Shown here piece after piece: positions 1-8,970 of a stretch of 64,000 bases of DNA (positions are counted from its first letter, which is position 1; the number at the start of each line of letters is the position of its first letter). Below the pieces are notes generated by a model, which was not told where the DNA came from, searched no databases, and saw nothing but the letters and a program-made list of their open reading frames with translations. A program made the translations under genes and the position numbers. The DNA is from Pseudomonas thivervalensis (lineage in GTDB: Bacteria > Pseudomonadota > Gammaproteobacteria > Pseudomonadales > Pseudomonadaceae), in assembly GCF_001269655.1 (NCBI RefSeq), contig NZ_LHVE01000020.1, positions 372,001-436,000 on the forward strand. The letters run 5' to 3'.

Positions 1-2
1 TC

Positions 3-209
3 GAAGACAATAACGAACTTACTGGAGATGAGCTGGGTGAATACACCAGTAAACTTGCAAAGCATTTTGAGAAGGTTACTGAGCACCCAGAAAAATCCGC
101 ACTTATTTTCTACCCTAAACAAGGTCGAGAAGACAGTCCGGAAGGAATCCTGAATGAAATTAAAATCTGGCGAGAACAAAACGGAAGGCCCGGTTTCAAG
201 CCAGAATAA
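3..209 (+). CDS. Im9-type colicin/S-type pyocin immunity protein, C-terminal part (5' end outside window)
   Basis: An open frame runs from the window edge to TAA at 207 and gives 68 residues. It aligns by eye with the colicin DNase immunity proteins Im2/Im7/Im8/Im9: an HFEKVTEHP segment matches Im9 HFEEMTEHP, LIFYPKQG matches LIYYPKEG, and DSPEGI and the tail NGRPGFK match DSPSGI and NGKSGFK. Such proteins bind and neutralise the cognate nuclease domain in the cytoplasm. The specificity region differs from Im9: the residue equivalent to Asp51 is Ala and Tyr54 is Phe, while Tyr55 is kept. The bacteriocin gene normally lies immediately upstream and would be outside the window. Codon use is AT-rich compared with every other gene here, which suggests horizontal acquisition. 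Only the N-terminal 15-20 residues should be missing. Confidence 0.9.
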   Translation, partial: EDNNELTGDELGEYTSKLAKHFEKVTEHPEKSALIFYPKQGREDSPEGILNEIKIWREQNGRPGFKPE

Positions 210-215
210 CAAGTA

Positions 216-240
216 GGGGCATCGCCAACGGCGATGCCCT
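216..240. terminator. Hairpin between convergent genes, possible terminator
   Basis: A 10-bp perfect stem (GGGCATCGCC / GGCGATGCCC) with a 3-nt loop sits between the immunity gene and the convergent TonB-domain gene. On neither strand is it followed by a strong T run (the A run at 241-245 gives a T run only on the 5' side of the minus-strand hairpin), so termination is inferred from position and stem strength. Confidence 0.45.
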
Positions 241-250
241 AAAAACGAGG

Positions 251-856
251 CTAAAGCAACTCACGAACCTCCTTCGGCAACATCCGCATATACCGCGCCG
301 CTGGAAAACCTCCGCAACGCTGCACGATCAAGGGCAGGAGCCTGTTGAACCGAGCGATCAAGGCCAGGCGCTCGGTTTCCGGTAACTGTTTGACGAAAAA
401 CACATTGGATAAGTAGAGGCGTGTGTAATGGAACGGGAGCAAGTCCTGCACCCATAACTGGCCGTTGGCGTGGGCGTTGATGTCCGAGCACTTCCACGTC
501 TTGATCCATTTATTGGCGTCCAGTGGCAAGTCATCCAGGCGGAACTCGAAGGGCGCTACGACATGCGTCTTCGCCGGGTGTTCAAGATCCACCGGCCAAG
601 GCTTGAAGCGCCATTGGCTCACGGCCTCCCGTGCGGCTTCGGCGAAATCCGGATGATCGCTGTGCAAGATCGTGACCTCATCGACACGACCATCGGCATG
701 CACCATGAAGCCGACCCGGGCCATACCCATGATGCCCTTGTGGACCAGGGCCGTCGGGTAATCCGGCCTGGGATTGTGCTCGGGCACCAACAACATTTCC
801 GCTGCCCCGCTCGTACCGGCCAAGCACAGCAACAGCATCACCACGGACCACCTCAT
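251..856 (-). CDS. Secreted TonB C-terminal-domain protein
   Basis: This is a 201-residue protein. I start it at the ATG at 856 because it is followed by a classic signal peptide (MRWSVVMLLLCLAG, cleavage near TSGAA) and preceded by a GAGGGG ribosome site; the frame stays open upstream to 967 but that stretch has no signal-like character. Residues about 25-95 resemble the TonB C-terminal domain: YPTALVHKGIMG, VGFMVHADGRVDEVTIL and REAVSQWRFKPW are the usual landmarks. Unlike real TonB it has no uncleaved N-terminal anchor and no proline-rich spacer, and it carries about 90 extra C-terminal residues with two cysteines. It probably acts in the periplasm; its partner is unknown. Energy transduction is unlikely without a membrane anchor. 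Confidence 0.8.
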   Translation of the reverse strand: MRWSVVMLLLCLAGTSGAAEMLLVPEHNPRPDYPTALVHKGIMGMARVGFMVHADGRVDEVTILHSDHPDFAEAAREAVSQWRFKPWPVDLEHPAKTHVVAPFEFRLDDLPLDANKWIKTWKCSDINAHANGQLWVQDLLPFHYTRLYLSNVFFVKQLPETERLALIARFNRLLPLIVQRCGGFPAARYMRMLPKEVRELL

Positions 857-1179
857 GCCCCTACCCCTCAGTTGAAATGCCAGACCTGGCAGAAACGTAA
901 AGGGTAAAGGCCATGGCTCATGGGCCCTATAGCGAGACTTCCTATTTGGGCGAAGGATGTTTCCCACTGCTTTGCCCCGTATTTACCGATGCGGCGCATG
1001 AAAGGGCGTCGCGAAGGCATTTCCTACGACGCCCTTCGCTTACGTCTGAGCGACATGTTCACTTAAGAACATGACCAATCGAAATTTCCGCTGTTTATGC
1101 GACAACGAGCGATGCTATTTTCGGTAACGAAACTGTAACATTCGCATCCGCCGCCATAACAAGAACCTGGAGCACTTGA
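857..1179. other. Divergent intergenic region upstream of glpT
   Basis: This spacer of 323 bases lies between the divergent TonB-domain gene and glpT. It holds a perfect 10-bp inverted repeat (1002-1011 with 1027-1036, AAGGGCGTCG/CGACGCCCTT, 15-nt loop) without a T run, and the palindromic operator candidate listed separately. The stretch next to glpT is more AT-rich than its surroundings, as expected of a promoter. No gene is visible. Confidence 0.6.
1117..1133. promoter_or_regulatory. Palindromic operator candidate (GlpR-like) before glpT
   Basis: The sequence ATTTTCGGTAACGAAAC is a near-perfect dyad (TTTTCG-GTAA-CGAAAc), 46 bases before the glpT start. TTTTCG/CGAAAA half-sites are the kind bound by DeoR-family GlpR repressors of glycerol-3-phosphate genes in Pseudomonas. 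Binding by GlpR is inferred; glpR itself is not in the window. Confidence 0.5.
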
Positions 1180-2529
1180 ATGTTTGCTTTCTTTCGACCT
1201 GCCGCACACCAGGCAGTCCTGCCTGAAGAAAAAATAGACAGCACCTACCGACGCCTTCGCTGGCAGATCTTCGCCGGGATCTTCATTGGCTACGCGGGGT
1301 ATTACCTGCTGCGCAAGAACTTCTCCCTGGCCATGCCGTACCTGATCGACGAGGGTTATACCCGTGGCCAGCTGGGCCTGGCCATGTCGGCCATCGCCAT
1401 CGCTTATGGGCTGTCGAAGTTCCTGATGGGCCTGGTGTCCGACCGTTCCAACCCGCGCTACTTCCTGCCCTTCGGCTTGCTGGTCTCGGCGGGGGTGATG
1501 TTCGTGTTCGGTTTCGCGCCCTGGGCAACGTCCAGCGTGACCATCATGTTCATCCTCCTGTTCATCAACGGCTGGGCCCAAGGCATGGGCTGGCCGCCAA
1601 GCGGACGGACCATGGTGCACTGGTGGTCGCAGAAGGAACGTGGCGGCGTGGTGTCGGTGTGGAACGTGGCGCACAACGTCGGTGGCGGCCTGATCGGCCC
1701 ATTGTTCCTGCTGGGGATGGCCTGGTTCAATGATTGGCACGCGGCATTCTACGTGCCCGCTACCGTAGCGCTCGTCGTTGCGGTGTTTGCCTTCGCGACC
1801 ATGCGCGACACCCCGCAATCGGTGGGCCTGCCGCCGATCGAGAAGTACAAGAACGACTACCCGGAAGGCTACGACGCCAGCCACGAGAACGAATTCAGCG
1901 CCAAGGAAATCTTCGTCAAGTACGTGCTGCGCAACAAGATGCTCTGGTACATCGCCATGGCCAACGTGTTTGTCTACCTGCTGCGCTACGGCGTGCTGGA
2001 CTGGGCGCCGACCTACCTCAAGGAAGCCAAGGGCTTCACGGTGGACAAGAGCTCCTGGGCCTATTTCTTCTACGAGTGGGCGGGCATTCCCGGCACGCTG
2101 CTGTGTGGTTGGATGTCGGATAAGATCTTCCGTGGCAACCGTGGCCTGACCGGCATGGTGTTCATGGCCCTGGTGACCGTGGCAACCCTGGTGTACTGGC
2201 TGAACCCGGCCGGCAACCCGACCGTCGACATGATCGCCCTGGTTTCCATCGGCTTCCTGATCTACGGCCCGGTGATGCTGATCGGTTTGCAGGCGCTGGA
2301 ACTGGCGCCGAAAAAAGCCGCCGGTACCGCCGCAGGCTTCACCGGCCTGTTTGGCTACCTGGGGGGTTCGGTCGCGGCCAGTGCCGCCATGGGCTACACC
2401 GTGGACCATTTTGGCTGGAACGGTGGTTTTGTGCTGTTGATCGGTGCGTGCCTGCTGGCGATGGCATTCCTCGCGCCAACCCTATGGCACAAGCAGATCG
2501 CCAGTCAGAGCCGCGAAGCGGTGGCCTGA
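1180..2529 (+). CDS. glpT: Glycerol-3-phosphate:phosphate antiporter
   Basis: The 449-residue protein is close in length to E. coli GlpT (452) and has the 12-helix organophosphate:phosphate antiporter layout of the major facilitator superfamily. It exchanges external sn-glycerol-3-phosphate for internal phosphate across the inner membrane. The substrate-site residues known from the E. coli structure fall at the same numbers here: Arg45 (LLRKNF), His165 (VAHNVGG) and Arg269 (YLLRYG). The family signature GWPPSGRTMVHWW is at 137-149. A CCTGGAG ribosome site precedes the ATG. The gene stands alone, without glpFKRD nearby, and its end overlaps the convergent ChaC gene by 25 bases. GlpT also takes up fosfomycin in other species. 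Confidence 0.96.
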   Translation: MFAFFRPAAHQAVLPEEKIDSTYRRLRWQIFAGIFIGYAGYYLLRKNFSLAMPYLIDEGYTRGQLGLAMSAIAIAYGLSKFLMGLVSDRSNPRYFLPFGLLVSAGVMFVFGFAPWATSSVTIMFILLFINGWAQGMGWPPSGRTMVHWWSQKERGGVVSVWNVAHNVGGGLIGPLFLLGMAWFNDWHAAFYVPATVALVVAVFAFATMRDTPQSVGLPPIEKYKNDYPEGYDASHENEFSAKEIFVKYVLRNKMLWYIAMANVFVYLLRYGVLDWAPTYLKEAKGFTVDKSSWAYFFYEWAGIPGTLLCGWMSDKIFRGNRGLTGMVFMALVTVATLVYWLNPAGNPTVDMIALVSIGFLIYGPVMLIGLQALELAPKKAAGTAAGFTGLFGYLGGSVAASAAMGYTVDHFGWNGGFVLLIGACLLAMAFLAPTLWHKQIASQSREAVA

Positions 2530-3173
2530 TCCGGCGCTGATTGGCAGCGCTTGAGCCGCGCCTCCAGATTCCGGTCTGGCATGGCGTGACTGCGCAGGGC
2601 GTGGACGGTCTGCTCGACGTAATCGCGAGTGGTGCCGTAACGCCCACAGGCGCTTTCGAACACCTGGCTCAGCACATGGTCCGGCAAATTGCCGGCATAG
2701 CTGGGCAGGTGTCGCTCCAACACAAAACCCAAGGCCTGTACCCGACTGCCATCCTCAAGACGGCAACTGAGCCAGTGCGGACGATAGGACGGGACCGGCA
2801 TCTCGCGCTGCCACAGGGCAAACAGCGAGTCTTCGAGATTCTCTTCCGGCAACCGGTAGGCGAAACCGCTGCACGAACCGCCGCGATCCAACCCGAACAC
2901 CAACCCTGGCAACTCCGGGGTGCCGCGGTGTTCGTGGGACCACAGGTACAAACCGCGATGATAACCATGGACCCGGCCGCGCACCCGCTCCACCGCCGTG
3001 CATTCCGGCCGCCAGATCAGTGAACCGTACGCGAACAGCCAGACCGGACCGCCCTGGTGGAGACTCATGGTCAATTGCATCGAGGCGAGCAATTGTTCAC
3101 GGGTCAGCTGCGGGCCCAGCTCGAGTCGTGGCGGGTACAAGGCACAGGTAATGGCGGATTCGATAGCGGTCAT
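2505..3173 (-). CDS. chaC: ChaC-type glutathione-specific gamma-glutamylcyclotransferase
   Basis: This 222-residue cytoplasmic protein has the BtrG/GGCT fold signature YGSLIW at residues 49-54 and the WQREM segment at 121-125, whose Glu124 corresponds to the catalytic glutamate of the ChaC family. The expected reaction is cleavage of glutathione to 5-oxoproline and Cys-Gly. Length agrees with E. coli ChaC (231). The first ATG is kept although no strong Shine-Dalgarno is visible; the next Met residues (32, 36) are close before the conserved domain and cannot be excluded as starts. The gene converges on and overlaps the end of glpT by 25 bases; the two are functionally unrelated. Confidence 0.88.
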   Translation of the reverse strand: MTAIESAITCALYPPRLELGPQLTREQLLASMQLTMSLHQGGPVWLFAYGSLIWRPECTAVERVRGRVHGYHRGLYLWSHEHRGTPELPGLVFGLDRGGSCSGFAYRLPEENLEDSLFALWQREMPVPSYRPHWLSCRLEDGSRVQALGFVLERHLPSYAGNLPDHVLSQVFESACGRYGTTRDYVEQTVHALRSHAMPDRNLEARLKRCQSAPDQATASRL

Positions 3174-3356
3174 GGCCGGTAGCGGTAGGCTCCTCGCGGT
3201 CGGAAGGTGGTCGGTGTGCCGTCATGGTGTTGACGGTCAGGGGAATTCACGCAAGTTGAATGCCATTGCGAACCCTATATACGTTATCGGTATCTAGCCC
3301 CAAGACTAAATATCGAAACGAAATATATGAAGTTATATCGCTGGATGGACATGAGG

Positions 3357-3455
3357 CTTTTGTGGCGAGGGAGCTTGCTCCCGCTCGGTTGCGCAGCGAC
3401 CGCCTCTTCTGGGACTGCCTCGCAGTCCAGCCGGAGCAAGCTCCCTCGCCACAAC
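3357..3455. repeat. REPIN (inverted pair of GAGGGAGCTTGCTCCC elements)
   Basis: Two REP units, CTTTTGTGGCGAGGGAGC and its complement ending in CCCTCGCCACAA, face each other about 50 bases apart and could fold into one long hairpin. The element fills most of the 322-base gap (3174-3495) between the ChaC gene and the reductase gene. Nothing else is visible in that gap apart from AT-rich DNA near 3250-3330. Confidence 0.9.
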
Positions 3456-3495
3456 AGCACAGCTCAAGGCTTAGTCGTGATGCGGAGCGTATGGC

Positions 3496-4467
3496 TCAAG
3501 CCCGCGGCGCATAGGCAAACACATCGGCGCGCATTTGATGGGCGTCCATGCCAGCCTCCACCAGGGCATCGAGCGTGGCGTAGATCATGGCCGGCGAGCC
3601 GCTGGCGTAGACGTGCACGCCGGAAAGATCGCTGATGTCCTCGCACACCGCCTCATGGAGCATCCCGCAACGCCCTTCCCAGCCGCACAAGTCGCTGACG
3701 ACTTTATGCAGGAACAGGTTCGGCAGTTTTTTCCATTCGTCCCAATGCTCGATTTCATAGAAATCGTCCGGCCGACGCACGCCCCAATACAGGTGCACCG
3801 GGTGCTTGAAACCCGCTGCACGGCAATGCTCGATCAGACTGTGCATCTGCGCCATGCCGGTTCCGGCAGCGATCAGTACCAACGGTCCGTCTGGCAGCTC
3901 GGACAAATGCGTGTCGCCAAAGGGCATTTCGACGCGCACGCTGGGGTTGCGTCGCAGTTGTTCCAGCAGCGCCTGTGCACTGCTTTCGCGCACCAAGACG
4001 TGCAATTGCAGCTCGCGCCCCGAATGCGGCGCCGAGGCCAGGGAGAACGCCGATTTCTCGCCGTTTTCCCGTTCGATCATCATGTATTGCCCGGCGTGAT
4101 AGCGCGGTGGCTTGCCCGCTGGCGCCCGCAGGCGCACTCGCCAGACATCGCCCCCCACGTCGGCGCACTCGACCACCTGGCAGGCCAGGTTGCGTACCGG
4201 CAGCTCGCCCGGCGACAGCACGCCGTCCCACAGCACCACGCAATCTTCCAGCGGCTCAGCGATGCAGGTGAAGATCTCACCGTGATCGCGCACCTCGCCC
4301 GCCTGTTCCACACGACCTTCCACCAGCAACGCACCACACACATGGCAGTTGCCGTTGCGGCAGCTTTGCGGGCATTCATAGCCCAGACGCCGCGCGCCAT
4401 CGAGAATCCGCTCGGCGGGCTGTATCTCCAGCACCGCCCCGGAAGGCTGCAAGGTTACACGCATCAA
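3496..4467 (-). CDS. 2Fe-2S/FAD/NAD(P)H oxidoreductase coupled to ubiD (CDP-6-deoxyglucoseen-reductase-like)
   Basis: A 323-residue three-module electron-transfer protein. Residues 1-90 form a plant-type ferredoxin domain with cysteines at 36, 41 and 44 (CRNGNCHVC) and a fourth at 68 (FTCIAEP). An FAD-binding barrel follows (about 95-190, KSAFSLAS near 138-145), then a NAD(P) domain (LIAAGTGMA about 198-206). Pseudomonas proteins of this type are annotated as CDP-6-deoxy-delta-3,4-glucoseen reductase, but no deoxysugar genes are nearby. Its start overlaps the ubiD stop by 4 bases, so translation is probably coupled. E. coli has flavin reductase fre directly after ubiD; this gene occupies the same place with an added Fe-S domain. 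A role in ubiquinone synthesis or flavin reduction is inferred. Confidence 0.88.
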   Translation of the reverse strand: MMRVTLQPSGAVLEIQPAERILDGARRLGYECPQSCRNGNCHVCGALLVEGRVEQAGEVRDHGEIFTCIAEPLEDCVVLWDGVLSPGELPVRNLACQVVECADVGGDVWRVRLRAPAGKPPRYHAGQYMMIERENGEKSAFSLASAPHSGRELQLHVLVRESSAQALLEQLRRNPSVRVEMPFGDTHLSELPDGPLVLIAAGTGMAQMHSLIEHCRAAGFKHPVHLYWGVRRPDDFYEIEHWDEWKKLPNLFLHKVVSDLCGWEGRCGMLHEAVCEDISDLSGVHVYASGSPAMIYATLDALVEAGMDAHQMRADVFAYAPRA

Positions 4468-5930
4468 TCTATTCCTAACTGATTCCAGATGGCATCGATC
4501 CGTTGGGTAACGGCTTCATCCTTGACGATAACCCGGCCCCACTCGCGAGTGGTCTCACCCGGCCATTTATGCGTGGCATCGAGCCCCATCTTCGACCCCA
4601 GGCCAGACACCGGCGAGGCGAAGTCGAGGTAGTCGATCGGCGTATTCTCGATCATCACCGTGTCGCGCTTGGGGTCCATGCGCGTGGTGATGGCCCAGAT
4701 CACGTCGTTCCAGTCCCGTGCGTTGATATCGTCGTCGGTGACGATAACGAACTTGGTGTACATGAACTGTCGCAAAAACGACCAGACCCCGAGCATCACC
4801 CGCTTGGCATGCCCCGGATACGACTTCTTCATGGTCACCACGGCCATGCGATACGAACAGCCTTCCGGCGGCAAATAGAAATCGGTGATTTCCGGAAACT
4901 GCTTTTGCAGGATCGGCACGAACACTTCGTTCAGCGCCACGCCGAGAATGGCCGGTTCATCCGGTGGACGGCCGGTGTAGGTGCTGTGGTAAATCGGCTT
5001 GATCCGATGGGTGATGCGCTCGACGGTGAACACCGGGAAGCTGTCGACTTCGTTGTAGTAACCGGTGTGGTCGCCGTACGGCCCTTCATCGGCCATTTCG
5101 CCGGGATGGATCACGCCTTCAAGGATGATCTCGGCGGTGGCCGGCACTTGCAGGTCATTGCCGCGGCACTTCACCAGTTCGGTACGGTTACCCCGCAACA
5201 GTCCGGCGAAGGCGTATTCGGAGAGGCTGTCGGGCACGGGCGTGACGGCGCCGAGAATGGTCGCCGGGTCTGCGCCGAGGGCCACCGACACCGGGAAGGG
5301 CTGGCCGGGGTGTTTTTCACACCACTCACGGTAGTCCAGCGCGCCGCCCCGATGACTCAACCAGCGCATGATGACTTTGTTGCGGCCAATCACCTGCTGA
5401 CGGTAGATGCCCAGGTTCTGGCGGTCCTTGTTCGGGCCTTTGGTGACGGTCAGGCCCCAGGTGATCAGCGGGCCCACGTCGCCCGGCCAGCAGGTCTGCA
5501 CCGGGAGCATGGCCAGGTCGACGTCGTCGCCTTCGATGACCACTTCCTGGCAGATCGCGTCCTTGACGACTTTCGGCGCCATGGAGATGATCTTGCGGAA
5601 AATCGGCAGCTTGGACCAAGCATCCTTCAGGCCTTTCGGCGGCTCGGGTTCCTTGAGGAACGCCAGCAGCTTGCCGATTTCGCGCAGCTCGCTGACGGCT
5701 TCGGCGCCCATGCCCAGGGCCACGCGCTCCGGCGTGCCGAACAGGTTGCCCAGCACCGGAATGTCATAACCCGTCGGGTTTTCGAACAACAGCGCCGGGC
5801 CTTTTGCGCGCAGGGTGCGGTCGCAGACCTCAGTCATTTCCAGGACGGGGGACACCGGCACCTGGATGCGCTTGAGTTCGCCGCGCTGTTCCAGCCCACT
5901 GATAAAGTCGCGCAAATCGCGATACTGCAT
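4464..5930 (-). CDS. ubiD: 3-polyprenyl-4-hydroxybenzoate decarboxylase
   Basis: The 488-residue protein matches UbiD over its whole length: MQYRDLRDFI start, a YRQQVIGRNKVIMRW segment, the EGPYGDHTGYYN loop, and the conserved EVDSFPVFTVERITHR stretch that carries acidic and arginine residues of the prenylated-FMN active site. UbiD removes the carboxyl group of octaprenyl- or nonaprenyl-4-hydroxybenzoate during ubiquinone synthesis, using the prenyl-FMN made by UbiX. Length agrees with the family (about 490-500). It is the first gene of a two-gene unit with the overlapping reductase gene. No ubiX is in the window. Confidence 0.97.
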   Translation of the reverse strand: MQYRDLRDFISGLEQRGELKRIQVPVSPVLEMTEVCDRTLRAKGPALLFENPTGYDIPVLGNLFGTPERVALGMGAEAVSELREIGKLLAFLKEPEPPKGLKDAWSKLPIFRKIISMAPKVVKDAICQEVVIEGDDVDLAMLPVQTCWPGDVGPLITWGLTVTKGPNKDRQNLGIYRQQVIGRNKVIMRWLSHRGGALDYREWCEKHPGQPFPVSVALGADPATILGAVTPVPDSLSEYAFAGLLRGNRTELVKCRGNDLQVPATAEIILEGVIHPGEMADEGPYGDHTGYYNEVDSFPVFTVERITHRIKPIYHSTYTGRPPDEPAILGVALNEVFVPILQKQFPEITDFYLPPEGCSYRMAVVTMKKSYPGHAKRVMLGVWSFLRQFMYTKFVIVTDDDINARDWNDVIWAITTRMDPKRDTVMIENTPIDYLDFASPVSGLGSKMGLDATHKWPGETTREWGRVIVKDEAVTQRIDAIWNQLGID

Positions 5931-6009
5931 GCAAAAGCCTCATGGTCGCCGTGGCGTTCGGGGGCCCGAGTTTAACGCCGCCCGTCCAGAATAGTGAATG
6001 CACAGATAG

Positions 6010-6033
6010 CAAAAAGCCGGGTTTCCCCGGCTC
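6010..6033 (-). terminator. Rho-independent terminator after rho
   Basis: On the minus strand an AGCCGGG/CCCGGCT stem with a 4-nt loop is followed by TTTTTGCT, about 20 bases after the rho stop codon. This is a canonical intrinsic terminator. Confidence 0.85.
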
Positions 6034-6054
6034 TTGCTGGCCTGTCCTGATGAT

Positions 6055-7314
<1,260 letters not shown>

Positions 7315-7556
7315 ATAGGAATGACGTAATCATTTATGGAGGGGGGGAAATTAAGCTTTTGGCTTAATGAGGCCGCGCCGCGGAGAAGGCGACAGGATCG
7401 CGTACTTATTCGAAAGGAGAGCGTCGGCGACGGCTTGCAGGGGGCAATGGAGAAACCAGTGCGGGGCCGAATGTACCACCTGGGTTTGCAAGCGTCTAGC
7501 CCCGAATAACGAAAAAGCCCCGCGATTTGCGGGGCTTTTCCAGTGGCATTCGGCGC
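7315..7556 (-). other. rho leader / trxA-rho intergenic region
   Basis: 242 bases between trxA and rho. On the minus strand it holds the trxA terminator, then a GC-rich region, a small TTAAGC/GCTTAA hairpin (7351-7367), and a C-rich stretch (CCCCCCCTCC) about 20 bases before the rho ATG. An untranslated C-rich leader is a feature of Rho-autoregulated rho genes; regulation here is inferred. Confidence 0.45.
7512..7539 (-). terminator. Intrinsic terminator after trxA
   Basis: The minus strand reads AGCCCCGC-loop-GCGGGGCT followed by TTTTT, starting 18 bases after the trxA stop. The plus strand also ends in TTTT, so the element could act in both directions. Confidence 0.9.
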
Positions 7557-7886
7557 TTAGATGTTGGCGTCGAGGAAAGCGGCCAGTTGCGACTTCGACA
7601 GCGCACCGACCTTGGTGGCTTCGACGTTGCCGTTCTTGAACAGCATCAGGGTCGGGATACCACGCACACCGTGCTTGGCCGGCGTCTCCTGGTTCTCGTC
7701 GATGTTCAGCTTGGCAACGGTCAGCTTGCCCTTGTAGGTCTCGGCAATCTCGTCCAGGACCGGAGCGATCATTTTGCAAGGACCGCACCACTCAGCCCAA
7801 TAGTCGACCAGTACCGCGCCTTCGGCCTTGAGAACGTCAGCTTCGAAGCTAGCGTCGCTAACGTGTTTGATCAGATCGCTGCTCAT
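7557..7886 (-). CDS. trxA: Thioredoxin 1
   Basis: 109 residues from the ATG at 7886, which has a GGAG ribosome site 8-9 bases upstream; upstream in-frame Met codons lack one and would add residues not found in thioredoxins. The redox site WCGPC is at 33-37, the buried Asp at 28 and the cis-proline in GIPTLMLF. Thioredoxin reduces disulfides of cytoplasmic proteins such as ribonucleotide reductase and is recharged by thioredoxin reductase. It lies ahead of rho on the same strand, an arrangement shared with enterobacteria, with its own terminator. Confidence 0.98.
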   Translation of the reverse strand: MSSDLIKHVSDASFEADVLKAEGAVLVDYWAEWCGPCKMIAPVLDEIAETYKGKLTVAKLNIDENQETPAKHGVRGIPTLMLFKNGNVEATKVGALSKSQLAAFLDANI

Positions 7887-8007
7887 GGAAATCTCCGGGG
7901 TCATCAGCAAAAAAACGTGGCCCATCATAGCGGCCCTTCCCGGGTTCAGGAAGCCGCAGTTGATTGAGTCTCGCTATGGCGCACGATGTATTTGAGTATG
8001 GCCCGGT

Positions 8008-8715
8008 TCAAGAAGCTACGGGAGCTACAAAGGAAATGCCGGTACGCAGCGCAGCGTTACGTACATGTTCCTGCATGGCTTTTTGCGCGGCGCCTGACGC
8101 CCGACGGGCCAGGGCGCGCAGGATCTTGCGATGCTCCTGCCAGGTTTCCATCGCCCGCTCCGCCCTGATGAACGGTAGTTTCTGGCTCTCCAGGAAGATG
8201 TCGGCACTGGCGGTGAGGATGCTCAGCATCGCCTGGTTGCCGCTGGCCAGCAGGATTCGCCGATGGAATTCGAAATCCAGCCGCGCGGCGGCGTCGAAAT
8301 CGCCGACCTTCAATTCCCGGCGCATGGCTTCGACATTGTCTTGCAGCCGATCGAGCTCATCGGCGCTGAGCGTCACCGCCGCCAACCCCGCCGCGAAACC
8401 CTCCAGGGCGTAGCGCAACTGGAAGATGTCCACTGGCGAAGCCTGGGCCGCGAACGGCCAACCCGGCGCCGCCTCGTTGCGCGGGGCTTCTACCGGCACC
8501 TGCACGAACACGCCCTTGCCCGGCTGCACGCTGATCATGCCCAAGGCACTCAGGGAGGACAGTGCTTCGCGCAACGACGCCCGGCTCACGCCCAGTTGCA
8601 GCGCCAGGTCCCGTTGCGACGGCAGCGCATCGCCGGGGCCGAAGCCTTCATCGACGATCAGTTTGCGGATGGCTTGCAGGGCCACTTCAGGAACGGCGCG
8701 AGCGATGGAATTCAT
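8008..8715 (-). CDS. GntR-family (FadR subfamily) transcriptional regulator
   Basis: 235 residues from the ATG at 8715. An N-terminal winged helix-turn-helix (about 10-75: LPSQRDLALQLGVSRASLREAL then GMISVQPGKGVFV) is followed by an all-helical FCD effector domain (about 95-225) with the metal/ligand-site residues typical of the subfamily (RLDFEFHRRI, EHRKIL, MQEHV). It is transcribed divergently from the amino acid ABC transporter operon that starts at 8971 and is therefore the obvious candidate regulator of it, with the transported amino acid or a catabolite as effector. The longer open frame up to 8916 has no ribosome site and no family similarity. Confidence 0.9.
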   Translation of the reverse strand: MNSIARAVPEVALQAIRKLIVDEGFGPGDALPSQRDLALQLGVSRASLREALSSLSALGMISVQPGKGVFVQVPVEAPRNEAAPGWPFAAQASPVDIFQLRYALEGFAAGLAAVTLSADELDRLQDNVEAMRRELKVGDFDAAARLDFEFHRRILLASGNQAMLSILTASADIFLESQKLPFIRAERAMETWQEHRKILRALARRASGAAQKAMQEHVRNAALRTGISFVAPVAS

Positions 8716-8970
8716 GGTTTTTTCAGACGAACCGGGCCAGTGAGCGGCTAGTTGTAAAGCTATTCGCCGCGCCCGGCAAGTCGTGCCCCAGCAGGGTTCG
8801 GCGGCAAATGCCGACGCCCGATAACGGTGCGAAACGCGGCACAACTGTTCAGACCAGTAAGACCGCTCCCCGCCAGCAAAACCGTGGCTTTGCTCGATAT
8901 ATAGCCGCCTTGGCATGGCCTGTGCTCTGTCCGAACGCAGAAATCACATCACCGATTGCGGAGATTCGCC

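Noticed and set aside
3496..4467. Deoxysugar synthesis role for the reductase
   Set aside because: No sugar nucleotide genes nearby; the coupling with ubiD suggests another role, so the usual product name was used only as a similarity.
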